From contig NZ_CP063812.1 in the NCBI RefSeq assembly GCF_015277855.1, positions 1,054,001 to 1,118,000 on the forward strand: DNA of 64,000 nt, given 5' to 3'. A program made the translations under genes and the position numbers. The stretch is from Microbacterium cremeum (GTDB taxonomy: Bacteria; Actinomycetota; Actinomycetes; Actinomycetales; Microbacteriaceae). Below, in pieces: positions 29,364 through 37,467 of this stretch. The notes under the pieces were generated by a model. The model saw nothing but the letters and a program-made list of their open reading frames with translations, searched no databases and was not told where the DNA came from. Numbering within the stretch: the first letter of the stretch is position 1; the number at the start of each line of letters is the position of its first letter.

Positions 29364-30560
29364 ATGTCCGCGCCGTTCGTCGTCCGTCCCCGGGATCGGG
29401 GTGCCGGCGAGCCGGTGGTGCGACGGCGGACGGATGCCGCCACCCCCGCGGCTGCTGCGGCTACCGGGCCGCTGCCGGCAGCCCGTGCGGCGTACGCGCC
29501 GTGGGTGCCCGCGCCCCGCGCGGCGGGGGACGGGCCGACCGACCCGGCGGCGACCCCCGCTCCGCTCGCGATGCCGAACGCGTCCGGCGCGTCGCACCCG
29601 GGGATCCCGCCGTACCGGGAGCGGCATCCGGTGCTCGCGCCCTTCGAGACCTACCTCGACGACCGCGAGGTGACGGACCTGTTCGTGAACGGATCCGCCG
29701 GGCTCTTCGTCGATCGCGGTGCGGGTCCGGTGCGTGCGCGCGAATGGCGGGCGACCGACGAGGAGGTGCGTGACCTCGCCGTCGCGCTCATCGCCGCCGG
29801 CGGGCGCCACATCGACGATGCGGCGCCGTGCGTCGACGTGCGATTGGACAGCGGCATCCGCGTGCACGCCGTGCTGCCGCCGATCGCGCCGGCGGGGACG
29901 GCCATCTCGGTCCGGGTGCCGCGCCTGTCGGGTGCGGCGCTGGATGATCTGAGGTCGGCGGGCATGTTCGACGACTCGATGCACCGGCACCTCCGGGAGG
30001 CGATCGCGGCCCGCAGCAACCTGCTGGTGTCGGGCGCGGCGGGCGCCGGCAAGACCACGCTCCTCGCTGCGCTCCTGCGTGAGGCGCCCGCGAACGAGCG
30101 GATCGTCACGATCGAAGACGTCGCCGAGCTGCAGGTCGGCCATCCGCACCACGTGCGACTCGAGGCGCGCCAGCCGAACCTGGAGGGAGCCGGCGGCATC
30201 GGCCTCGCGCGACTGGTGCGCGAGGCGCTGCGGATGCGCCCGGATCGTCTCGTCGTGGGGGAGTGCCGGGGCGAGGAGGTGCGCGAGCTGCTGTCGGCGC
30301 TGAACACCGGTCACGACGGCGGCGCGGGCACAGTCCACGCGAACGGCCTGCACGACGTGCCGGCCCGGCTCGAAGCGCTGGGGGCGCTCGCCGGGCTCGA
30401 CGATCACGCGCTGGCCCGCCAGGCGGCGAGCGCCATCGACCTCGTGCTGCACGTCGAGCGCGGTCGTGACGGCGCTCGACGGCTCGCCGCAGTCGGCCGC
30501 CCGATCGTCGACCCCGGCGGGCGGCTCGGGATCGAGGAGGTGCGATGGTCCGCCGCATGA
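29364..30560 (+). CDS. tadA: TadA-type secretion/pilus ATPase
   Basis: 398 residues of the type II/IV secretion ATPase family, powering assembly of Tad (Flp) pili at the cytoplasmic membrane. The first 90 residues are a Pro/Ala-rich variable region. The ATPase core has SGAAGAGKTTLL (Walker A Lys230), the Asp box region IEDVAELQVG, and the C-terminal LRMRPDRLVVGECRGEE with NTGHDGGAGTVHAN. No Ssd/TadZ-like partner gene precedes it, although other actinobacteria have one there. The downstream gene overlaps its 3' end. Confidence 0.9.
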   Translation: MSAPFVVRPRDRGAGEPVVRRRTDAATPAAAAATGPLPAARAAYAPWVPAPRAAGDGPTDPAATPAPLAMPNASGASHPGIPPYRERHPVLAPFETYLDDREVTDLFVNGSAGLFVDRGAGPVRAREWRATDEEVRDLAVALIAAGGRHIDDAAPCVDVRLDSGIRVHAVLPPIAPAGTAISVRVPRLSGAALDDLRSAGMFDDSMHRHLREAIAARSNLLVSGAAGAGKTTLLAALLREAPANERIVTIEDVAELQVGHPHHVRLEARQPNLEGAGGIGLARLVREALRMRPDRLVVGECRGEEVRELLSALNTGHDGGAGTVHANGLHDVPARLEALGALAGLDDHALARQAASAIDLVLHVERGRDGARRLAAVGRPIVDPGGRLGIEEVRWSAA

Positions 30561-31480
30561 GCCCAGCGACACCCGGCGACGGGGCCGCGGCCGCAGAGAC
30601 GGTGCTGCGTCTGGCCGTGATGCTGCAGGCCGGCGTCGCCCCCGCGCCGGCCTGGCACCATCTCGCCGCGTCGCAGGACCCCGCGGCGGAGCGCGTCACT
30701 GCGGCGGTTGCCGACGGCATGCCGCTGCCCCGCGCGATCGCGGCGTCCGGCGGCGCGTGGCGCGATGTCGCGGTGGCGTGGCACGTCGCGACGACAGTCG
30801 GCGCTCCTCTCGCCGAGAGCCTGCGGGGTCTGGCCGCCGCACTGCGCGACGCGGCAGAGGCAGCCGACGACGTGCGGGTGGCGCTCGCCGAGCCCGCCGG
30901 CACCGCGCGACTGATGGGCTGGCTGCCGCTGGTCGCCGTCGGCCTGGGCGTGGCGCTCGGATTCGACACCCTCGGAGTCCTGGTCGGTCATCCGGCCGGG
31001 ATCGCCTGCCTCGTCGCCGGTGGTGCGCTGATCCTCGCGGCGCAGCGGTGGACGGCGCGCCTGGTGCGGCGCGCCCGGGCCGACAGCGGCGTGCCGGGGC
31101 TGCACGCCGAGCTCGTCGCGATCGCGCTGAGCGGCGGCGCCTCCATCGACCGCGCGACCGCCGTCGTGCGCGACGCCCACGCGGCGGCGGGTACCCGCAA
31201 CGCAGCCGATGCCGATGCCGATGTCGATGCGGATGCCGACGCTGATGTCGATGCCGTGCTCGCGCTGTCGCGCTCGGCCGGCGTGCCGGCGGTCGAGCTG
31301 CTGCGCGCGTCCGCAGCGCACGCCCGCCACCGAGCCCGGGTCGACGGGCGCCTGCGCGCCGCGCGTCTGTCGTCACGCCTCCTCATCCCGCTGGGCGTGT
31401 GCACGCTCCCCGCCTTCCTGCTCCTCGGCGTCGCTCCGATGCTGCTGAGCGTGGTCTCGACCATGTCGCTCTCGCTCTGA
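30545..31480 (+). CDS. Type II secretion F-domain protein (apparent TadB-TadC fusion)
   Basis: 311 residues of inner-membrane pilus platform protein. It has two F-like halves: LRLAVMLQAGVAPAPAWHH, then helices around 120-160, and HAELVAIALSGGASIDRATA followed by helices near the C-terminus. In Mycobacterium the two halves are separate genes. A run of Asp-Ala dipeptides lies between them (31206-31257). GAGGAGG 4-5 nt upstream favours ATG 30545. An ATG at 30557 giving a 4-nt overlap is the alternative. Confidence 0.85.
   Translation: MVRRMSPATPGDGAAAAETVLRLAVMLQAGVAPAPAWHHLAASQDPAAERVTAAVADGMPLPRAIAASGGAWRDVAVAWHVATTVGAPLAESLRGLAAALRDAAEAADDVRVALAEPAGTARLMGWLPLVAVGLGVALGFDTLGVLVGHPAGIACLVAGGALILAAQRWTARLVRRARADSGVPGLHAELVAIALSGGASIDRATAVVRDAHAAAGTRNAADADADVDADADADVDAVLALSRSAGVPAVELLRASAAHARHRARVDGRLRAARLSSRLLIPLGVCTLPAFLLLGVAPMLLSVVSTMSLSL
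31206..31257 (+). repeat. GATGCC hexanucleotide repeat in the TadBC gene
   Basis: Degenerate repeats of GCCGAT/GTCGAT encode alternating Asp with Ala or Val (ADADADVDADADADVDAV). It is in frame and presumably a flexible cytoplasmic loop. Confidence 0.75.
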
Positions 31481-31544
31481 AACCGCGCCGATCTCGACCC
31501 GCAGACCGTGCCCACCCACCCTTCTCGAACGAACGGAGAACGCC

Positions 31545-31820
31545 ATGCCCTTCCCCTCGATCACCCCATTCCTTCCCGCCGGCACCGCGCGGCCGGGACC
31601 CTTTCCGCGCCTCACTCGACGGCGCGCCGCGCGGCTGTTCGCGGTGCGCCGCGCGGACGGACTCCGCCACGGCGACGACACCGGCGCCGCCACCGCCGAG
31701 TACGCGATCGCGACGATGGCGGCGGTGGCCTTCGCGGGGCTCCTCGTCATCATCATGCGGTCCGACGAGGTGCGCGGCATCCTCACCGATCTGATCCGCC
31801 GCGCGCTCACGGTGGCATGA
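31545..31820 (+). CDS. DUF4244 protein, Flp-type pilin candidate
   Basis: 91 residues. A basic N-terminal half leads to GAATAEYAIATMAAVAFAG and LLVII, a pilin-like hydrophobic helix preceded by a Glu at the +5-type position. This pattern is shared by DUF4244 proteins that sit between TadC and TadE genes in actinobacteria. The likely role is the major pilin of the Tad pilus. CGGAGAA lies before the ATG. The gene overlaps the next by 4 nt. Confidence 0.8.
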   Translation: MPFPSITPFLPAGTARPGPFPRLTRRRAARLFAVRRADGLRHGDDTGAATAEYAIATMAAVAFAGLLVIIMRSDEVRGILTDLIRRALTVA

Positions 31821-32152
31821 CCAGCCGGCGCGGGGGAGACGACCGGGGGTCGGTCGTCGCGGAGTTCGCCGTCGCGCTCCCCGCGGTCGCCCTCGTGCTC
31901 GCGCTCGGCATCGGCGCGTTGGCGACGGCGTCGCGCCACGTCCGGCTTCAGGACGCCGTCGCCGACGCCGCACGCCTGAGCGCGCGCGGCGAGCCGGCGC
32001 AGCGCGCTCACGAAGCCGTCGCCGCAGCCGTGGCGGGGGCGTCCGTCGACATCGCGCCGCGCGGCGACCTCGTCTGCGTCACCGCGTCGGCGGCCTCGGT
32101 GCTCGGGCTGCGCATCTCGGCGACCGGCTGTGCCCTGGCCGGTGGCCTGTGA
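31817..32152 (+). CDS. TadE-like minor pilin
   Basis: 111 residues. DRGSVVAEFAVALPAVALVL is the TadE-type prepilin segment with the conserved Glu, followed by a variable periplasmic/extracellular part with two Cys. It overlaps the DUF4244 gene (ATGA). It belongs to the Tad pilus set of 29364-32503. Confidence 0.85.
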   Translation: MTSRRGGDDRGSVVAEFAVALPAVALVLALGIGALATASRHVRLQDAVADAARLSARGEPAQRAHEAVAAAVAGASVDIAPRGDLVCVTASAASVLGLRISATGCALAGGL

Positions 32153-32185
32153 GGCGCGCGGGCCGCGGGCGGGAGGGCTGAGCCG

Positions 32186-32503
32186 ATGCCGGGGGCCGCA
32201 CTGGCCGTCGGCCTCGTCGGGGCCACCGCCACGATCGCCCTGGCGCTCGCGGCGGTGGGGTCGGCCGCCGTGGCCGGGCAGCGCGTCGCCTCGGCGGCCG
32301 ACGCGGCCGCGCTCGCGGCGGCGGACGCGGCATCGGGCGCCGTGTCGGGTGCACCGTGCGAGAGGGCGGCCGAGGTCGCGGCGACGGCCGGCACGCGCGT
32401 TCAGGCGTGCGACCTCGACGTCCTCGTCGCGACGGTCACCGTCGCGCTCCAGCTCGGCCCGCTCACCGCGACCGCGGCGGCGCGAGCGGGGCCGCCCCCA
32501 TGA
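32186..32503 (+). CDS. Rv3654c/TadE-like small protein
   Basis: 105 residues with an N-terminal helix LAVGLVGATATIALALAAVG, an Ala-rich middle and two Cys (PCERAA, QACDLD). It matches the last gene of actinobacterial Tad loci (Rv3654c type). GGGAGG lies before the ATG. It is in the same frame as the upstream tadE-like gene, 33 nt behind that stop. The function within the pilus system is unknown. Confidence 0.75.
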   Translation: MPGAALAVGLVGATATIALALAAVGSAAVAGQRVASAADAAALAAADAASGAVSGAPCERAAEVAATAGTRVQACDLDVLVATVTVALQLGPLTATAAARAGPPP

Positions 32504-32569
32504 TCAGGCCTCACAGCGCCTGCACCGAGTAGCGGCGTGTATGGTGTGCGTCGAAGAAAGGACGCCTCC

Positions 32570-35302
32570 GTGGCACAAGGCAAGAAGCTCGTCATCGTCG
32601 AATCGCCGACGAAGATGAGGTCGATCCAGGGGTACCTCGGCGAAGGCTACGAGGTGCTGAGCTCGGTCGGCCACATCCGCGATCTCGCGGATAAGAAGGA
32701 CATCCCGGCCGACAAGAAGCAGGCGTACGGGAAGTACTCGATCGACATCGAGAACGGCTTCGACCCCTACTACGTCGAGAGCGAGCGCGGCAAGAAGACC
32801 GTCGCCGAACTCAAGCGCGCGTTGAAGGGTGCCGACGAGCTCTTGCTCGCCACCGATGAGGACCGCGAGGGCGAGGCCATCGCGTGGCATCTGCTCGAGA
32901 CGCTCAAGCCCAAGGTGCCCGTCAAGCGCATGGTGTTCCACGAGATCACCAAGGAGGCGATCCGCGCCGCCGTCGACCACACGCGTGAGCTTGACCTGGC
33001 GCTGGTCGATGCCCAGGAGACCCGCCGCATCCTCGACCGCCTCTACGGCTGGGACGTCAGCCCCGTGCTCTGGTTCAAGGTGCAGCAGGGCACGTCCGCC
33101 GGTCGCGTGCAGTCCGCCGCGACGCGCCTGGTCGTCGACCGGGAGCGCGAGCGCATGGCGTTCGTCTCGGCGTCCTACTGGGACATCGAGGCGCTCGCGG
33201 CGCCGAACCGGCCGCAGGGCGTCGACGAGTCCTTCGCCACGCGGCTCGCGCGCGTCGACGGCGCCGTGCTCGCCCGCGGCGGCGACTTCGACGACCGCGG
33301 CGAGCTGAAGAAGGCCGTCCTGGTGCTGGACGAGGCCCAGGTGCGCGAGCTCGCGGTCGCGATCGAAGCCGCCGGTGAGGCATCCGTCACGAATCTCGAG
33401 TCCCGGCCCGGCACGCGCAGCCCGAAGCCTCCCTTCACCACCTCCACGCTGCAGCAGGAGGCCGGTCGCAAGCTCTCGATGAGCGCGAAGCACGCGATGA
33501 GCGTCGCCCAGCGTCTCTACGAGAAGGGATTCATCACTTATATGCGCACCGACTCGACCGCGCTTTCGACGCAGGCCGTGCAGGCCGCGCGTGCGCAGGC
33601 GGTCGAGATGTACGGCGACAAGGCTGTCCCGCCGAACCCGCGCACCTACCGCAGCAACAGCAAGAACGCGCAGGAGGCGCACGAGGCGATCCGCCCGTCG
33701 GGCGAGACGTTCCGCACGCCCGCGCAGGTGTCGGGCGAGCTCGACCGCGACGAGCTGCGGCTGTACGACCTCATCTGGAAGCGCACGATGGCCAGCCAGA
33801 TGGCCGACGCGAAGTACGAGACGACGACGGTGACCCTCGAGGTCGCCGCCGCCGGTCGTCGTGCCGAGTTCACGGCATCCGGAACCGTCTACACCTTCAA
33901 GGGCTTCCTGGAGGCCTACGAGGAGGGTCGCGACGAGAAGCGCGGCGACGCCGACAAGGCCGACGACCAGTCACTGCCGGCGATGATGGTGGGCGATGTG
34001 CTGCGGCTGCGCGACGTCGAGCCCAAGGGACACTCGACGAGCCCCAAGCCCCGCTACACCGAGGCCAGCCTCGTGAAGGCGCTCGAAGAGAAGGGCATCG
34101 GCCGCCCGTCGACGTTCGCGAGCATCATCGACGTGATCCTGAACCGCGGTTACGTGACCAAGCGCGGGCAGGCGCTCATCCCGACGTGGCTCGCATTCAG
34201 CGTCATCCGGCTGCTCGAGCAGCACTTCGCCGACCTCGTCGACTACGACTTCACTGCCGCGCTCGAAGACGACCTCGACGCGATCGCACGCGGCGAGCAG
34301 AAGCGCCAGGACTGGCTGAAGGAGTTCTACTTCGGCTCGCAGGATCAGGTCGGGCTGCGCAACATCGTCGACAACCTCGGCGAGATCGACGCGCGCGCCC
34401 TCAACTCCACACCGATCGGCGACGTCGCGACGCTGCGGTTCGGCAAGTACGGCCCCTACCTCGAAGTGGCCGACAAGGAGAATCCGGATGCCGAGCCCCG
34501 GCGCGTCAACATCCCCGAGGACCTCGCACCCGACGAGCTGACCCCCGAGAAGGCGCAGGAGCTCATCGACGCCCCCGTCGCCGGTGACCGCGTGCTCGGC
34601 GAGAACCCGGCCAACGGCAAGCTCGTCGTGGTCAAGGACGGACGCTTCGGCCCGTACGTCCAGGAGACCGACCCGCCCGTGGAGGAGGAGGTCGACCCCG
34701 ACACCGGCGTCCTTCGACAGGCTGAGGAGGCGGCTTCTGCGGAGCCCGCGCCCGCTCCCAAGAAGCGCGGCACGAAGAAGGAGGCGGCGCCCAAGCCCCG
34801 CACCGCGTCGCTGTTCAAGTCGATGTCGGTCGACACGATCGACCTCGAGACCGCTCTGAAGCTGCTCGATCTTCCGCGTACGGTCGGCACCGACCCCGAG
34901 ACCGGCACGCCGATCACCGCGCAGAACGGCCGCTACGGCCCGTACCTCAAGAAGGGCACCGATTCGCGCACGCTGCAGAGCGAGCAGCAGATCTTCGACA
35001 TCACGCTCGAGGAGGCGCTCGCGGTGTACGCGCAGCCGAAGTACGGGGCGCGCGGCGCCAGCTCGGCGCTCAAGGAGTTCGAGGCCGACCCCACCAGCGG
35101 CAAGCCGATCAAGCTCAAGGACGGCCGCTTCGGTCCGTACGTCACCGACGGCGAGACGAACGCGACGATCCCGCGCGGTGAGGACGCGATGGAGGTCACG
35201 TTCGAGCGTGCCGTGCAGCTGCTGGCCGACAAGCGCGCGAAGGGGCCGGTGAAGCGGCCCACTCGTCGCACGACGGCGAAGAAGGCGCCGGCCAAGAAGT
35301 GA
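32570..35302 (+). CDS. topA: DNA topoisomerase I
   Basis: 910 residues, the actinobacterial type IA enzyme that relaxes negative supercoils. The Toprim domain begins KKLVIVESPTKMRSIQGYLG, and the catalytic tyrosine is Tyr324 in FITYMRTDSTALS. Four C-terminal topo-C repeats contain GRFGPYV or GRYGPYL, and a Lys-rich tail ends the protein as in mycobacteria and Streptomyces. The GTG at 32570 has GAAAGGA upstream. A TATGGT -10 at 32539-32544 fits. A dispersed-repeat sequence is embedded at 34709-34731. The stop overlaps the tmk start (GTGA). Confidence 0.95.
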   Translation: MAQGKKLVIVESPTKMRSIQGYLGEGYEVLSSVGHIRDLADKKDIPADKKQAYGKYSIDIENGFDPYYVESERGKKTVAELKRALKGADELLLATDEDREGEAIAWHLLETLKPKVPVKRMVFHEITKEAIRAAVDHTRELDLALVDAQETRRILDRLYGWDVSPVLWFKVQQGTSAGRVQSAATRLVVDRERERMAFVSASYWDIEALAAPNRPQGVDESFATRLARVDGAVLARGGDFDDRGELKKAVLVLDEAQVRELAVAIEAAGEASVTNLESRPGTRSPKPPFTTSTLQQEAGRKLSMSAKHAMSVAQRLYEKGFITYMRTDSTALSTQAVQAARAQAVEMYGDKAVPPNPRTYRSNSKNAQEAHEAIRPSGETFRTPAQVSGELDRDELRLYDLIWKRTMASQMADAKYETTTVTLEVAAAGRRAEFTASGTVYTFKGFLEAYEEGRDEKRGDADKADDQSLPAMMVGDVLRLRDVEPKGHSTSPKPRYTEASLVKALEEKGIGRPSTFASIIDVILNRGYVTKRGQALIPTWLAFSVIRLLEQHFADLVDYDFTAALEDDLDAIARGEQKRQDWLKEFYFGSQDQVGLRNIVDNLGEIDARALNSTPIGDVATLRFGKYGPYLEVADKENPDAEPRRVNIPEDLAPDELTPEKAQELIDAPVAGDRVLGENPANGKLVVVKDGRFGPYVQETDPPVEEEVDPDTGVLRQAEEAASAEPAPAPKKRGTKKEAAPKPRTASLFKSMSVDTIDLETALKLLDLPRTVGTDPETGTPITAQNGRYGPYLKKGTDSRTLQSEQQIFDITLEEALAVYAQPKYGARGASSALKEFEADPTSGKPIKLKDGRFGPYVTDGETNATIPRGEDAMEVTFERAVQLLADKRAKGPVKRPTRRTTAKKAPAKK
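34709..34731 (+). repeat. CCTTCGACAGGCTGAGG element inside topA
   Basis: This matches the core of a palindromic element that is widespread between genes in actinobacteria (CCTTCGACAGGCTCAGGG type). Here it encodes LRQAEEA in an acidic linker between topo-C repeats. Confidence 0.6.
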
Positions 35303-35955
35303 CCGACGACCCCGCGGCGCGACCGGCGGACCAGCCGGGCGCGGGCCTGTTCATCACGTTCGAGGGCGGCGACGGCGTCGGCAAGACGACCCAGGCCGCG
35401 CTGCTGGAGGAGTGGCTGACGGATGCCGGACGCACCGTCGTGCGCACGCGCGAGCCCGGCGGCACCGAGGTCGGTGTGCTCATCCGCGACATCGTCCTGC
35501 ACCACCGCGGCGAGGTCGCGCCCCGTGCCGAGGCGCTGTTGTATGCTGCGGACCGCGCCCATCACATCGAGACGGTCGTGCGTCCCGCCCTCGCGCGGGG
35601 CGAGGTCGTGATCCAGGACCGCTACCTCGACTCGTCCGTCGCCTACCAGGGTGCGGGGCGCGTGCTCGGGCGCAAGGAGGTGCGCGACCTGTCGCTGTGG
35701 GCGACCGACGGCCTGCTCCCCGACCTCACCGTGCTGCTCGACCTCGAGCCGGCCGCAGCCCGCGCCCGGCTCGACGCCGACGACAAGCCGTTCGACCGGC
35801 TCGAGGCCGAGCGCGAGAGCTTCCACGCGCGCGTACGCCGGGAGTTCCTCGCCCTCGCCGCGGCCGAGCCCGGGCGCTTCCTGGTGCTCGACGCGGCGCG
35901 GGAGCCCGATGCGCTCGCCGCGGCCGTGCGCGACCGCGTACAGTCCCTGCGTTAG
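35299..35955 (+). CDS. tmk: Thymidylate kinase
   Basis: 218 residues. It phosphorylates dTMP to dTDP. The P-loop FEGGDGVGKTT lies near residues 21-31, the DRY motif is QDRYLDSSVAYQG, and a lid region follows. The GTG at 35299 overlaps the topA stop by 4 nt. The topA-tmk-holB order is typical of actinobacteria. Confidence 0.95.
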   Translation: MTDDPAARPADQPGAGLFITFEGGDGVGKTTQAALLEEWLTDAGRTVVRTREPGGTEVGVLIRDIVLHHRGEVAPRAEALLYAADRAHHIETVVRPALARGEVVIQDRYLDSSVAYQGAGRVLGRKEVRDLSLWATDGLLPDLTVLLDLEPAAARARLDADDKPFDRLEAERESFHARVRREFLALAAAEPGRFLVLDAAREPDALAAAVRDRVQSLR

Positions 35956-35996
35956 TCCAGGCGCAGCGCCAGCGCCCCCACCTGCAGTCCTAGCCC

Positions 35997-36059
35997 GCGG
36001 CGCAGGCGCAGGCTCAGCGGCGCAGGCGCACCGGCGCAGGCGCAGCGGCGCAGGCGCGG
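35997..36059 (+). repeat. GGCGCAGGCGCA tandem repeat
   Basis: Four copies of (GC)GGCGCAGGCGCA separated by 0-6 bp. Confidence 0.85.
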
Positions 36060-36099
36060 TCGCCGGTTGCGGCATCCCTCTCTCTTTTCTCTCTGCGAG

Positions 36100-36166
36100 A
36101 ACAGGTGATCTGGCGAATGCAGGACGATCCGCCGCGAATCGTCCTGCATTCGCCAGATCACCTGTT
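36100..36166. repeat. 67-bp palindrome with 29-bp perfect arms
   Basis: Bases 36100-36128 are the exact reverse complement of 36138-36166, with a 9-nt loop. The arm starts AACAGGTGATCTGGCGAATG. A-T and G-T pairs plus a further TCTC/GAGA match extend the fold. It is AT-richer than its surroundings and not followed by a long T-run. Confidence 0.95.
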
Positions 36167-36266
36167 TTGGGAGAAACGGTTGCCGCGCAGACCGAGGGTC
36201 CGGGCCGCGCAGACCGAGGGCCCTGCGCTTACCCCGGGCCCGCGCTCGCACGTCGCCGGCCGCGGT

Positions 36267-36279
36267 TAGGCTGAGCGGC
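36267..36279 (+). promoter_or_regulatory. -10 box and leaderless start of holB
   Basis: TAGGCT at 36267-36272 ends 7 nt before ATG 36280. Confidence 0.6.
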
Positions 36280-37467
36280 ATGGAACCCGTCGCCGCCGTG
36301 CAAGAGCCGACCGGCGTGGTCTCGTCGCCGGCAGAGGTTCCGTGGGGCGCGGTGTGGGGCCAGGAGGCGGCGGTCGCGGCGCTGCGCGAAGCGGCATCCG
36401 ATCCCGAGTCGATGACGCACGCGTGGCTCATCACCGGCCCGCCCGGGTCGGGCCGCTCGACGCTCGCCTATGCGTTCGCGGCGGCGCTCATCGCCGAGCC
36501 CGGTGACGAGCCGGCGATGCGCCAGGTGCTCGCCGGCACCCACCCCGACCTCACGGCGCTGCGCACCGAAGGCGTCATCATCTCCATCAAGGACGCCCGG
36601 GCGCTCGTCGAGCGTTCGTACTTCTCGCCGTCGCTCGGCCGGTACCGCGTCATCGTCATGGAGGATGCCGACCGCATGGCCGAGCGCACGTCGAACGTGC
36701 TGCTGAAGGCGCTCGAAGAGCCGCCGGAGCGCACGGTGTGGGTGCTGTGCGCACCGAGCGACGCCGACCTGCTGCCGACCATCCGCTCGCGCGTGCGCAC
36801 GCTGCGGCTGCGCGAACCCGACATCGACGACGTCGCCTCGCTCATCGCGCAGCGCACCGGCGCCGACCTGGCCGTGGCCGAGCAGTCCGCCCGGCACGCG
36901 CAGCGCCACATCGGCATGGCGCAGCGGCTGGCGACGGATGCCGCGGCCCGCGCGCGACGCGATTCCACGCTGCGTGCGGTCCTCGGGGTGCGGGGGGTGG
37001 GCGATGCGGTCGAGGTCGCCGGAACCATCGTCGCCGTCGCGACCGACGACGCGAAGGCGCTCACCGCCGAACGTGACGAGGCCGAGCGCGCGGGCCTGCT
37101 GCGCACCCTCGGCATCGCCGAGGGCGCCGCCGTCCCGCCGGCGGTGCGATCGCAGCTGTCGGCGCTCGAGGACGAGCAGAAGCGCCGCGCGACCCGGAGC
37201 CTCCGCGACGGCATCGACCGCGTGCTCACCGACCTCGAGTCGATGTTCCGAGACGTCCTCATGCTGCAGTTCGGGCGCGACGCGGTGCTCATCAACCGCG
37301 AGCTCGAGCCCGAGCTGCGCGCGCTCGCGGCGGCGTGGACCCCCGAGCGCACGCTCACCGTGGTCGACCGCATCGGCGTCACGCGGGAGAACCTCGAGCT
37401 CAACGCCGCGCCGCTTCTCGCCCTCGAGAGCATGCTCGTCACCGTCGCCAGCGGAAGGACTCCGTGA
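36280..37467 (+). CDS. holB: DNA polymerase III delta' subunit
   Basis: 395 residues of clamp-loader AAA+ protein. The Walker A-like GPPGSGRST (residues 53-61) has Arg59 instead of the usual Lys, in keeping with delta' subunits that do not hydrolyse ATP. VIVMEDADRM replaces Walker B. LLKALEEPPERTVWVL and SRVRTLRLR (SRC-like) follow. The C-terminal domain binds delta and tau. It overlaps the following lipoprotein gene by 4 nt. Confidence 0.93.
   Translation: MEPVAAVQEPTGVVSSPAEVPWGAVWGQEAAVAALREAASDPESMTHAWLITGPPGSGRSTLAYAFAAALIAEPGDEPAMRQVLAGTHPDLTALRTEGVIISIKDARALVERSYFSPSLGRYRVIVMEDADRMAERTSNVLLKALEEPPERTVWVLCAPSDADLLPTIRSRVRTLRLREPDIDDVASLIAQRTGADLAVAEQSARHAQRHIGMAQRLATDAAARARRDSTLRAVLGVRGVGDAVEVAGTIVAVATDDAKALTAERDEAERAGLLRTLGIAEGAAVPPAVRSQLSALEDEQKRRATRSLRDGIDRVLTDLESMFRDVLMLQFGRDAVLINRELEPELRALAAAWTPERTLTVVDRIGVTRENLELNAAPLLALESMLVTVASGRTP

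Larger units (their letters stand above)
35956..36279. other. 324-bp repeat-rich spacer between tmk and holB
   Basis: It holds a GGCGCAGGCGCA tandem repeat (35997-36059), a 29-bp perfect inverted repeat (36100-36166), a direct duplication of CCGCGCAGACCGAGGG (36183-36198 and 36205-36220), and the holB -10. No open frame of note is seen. Confidence 0.85.
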
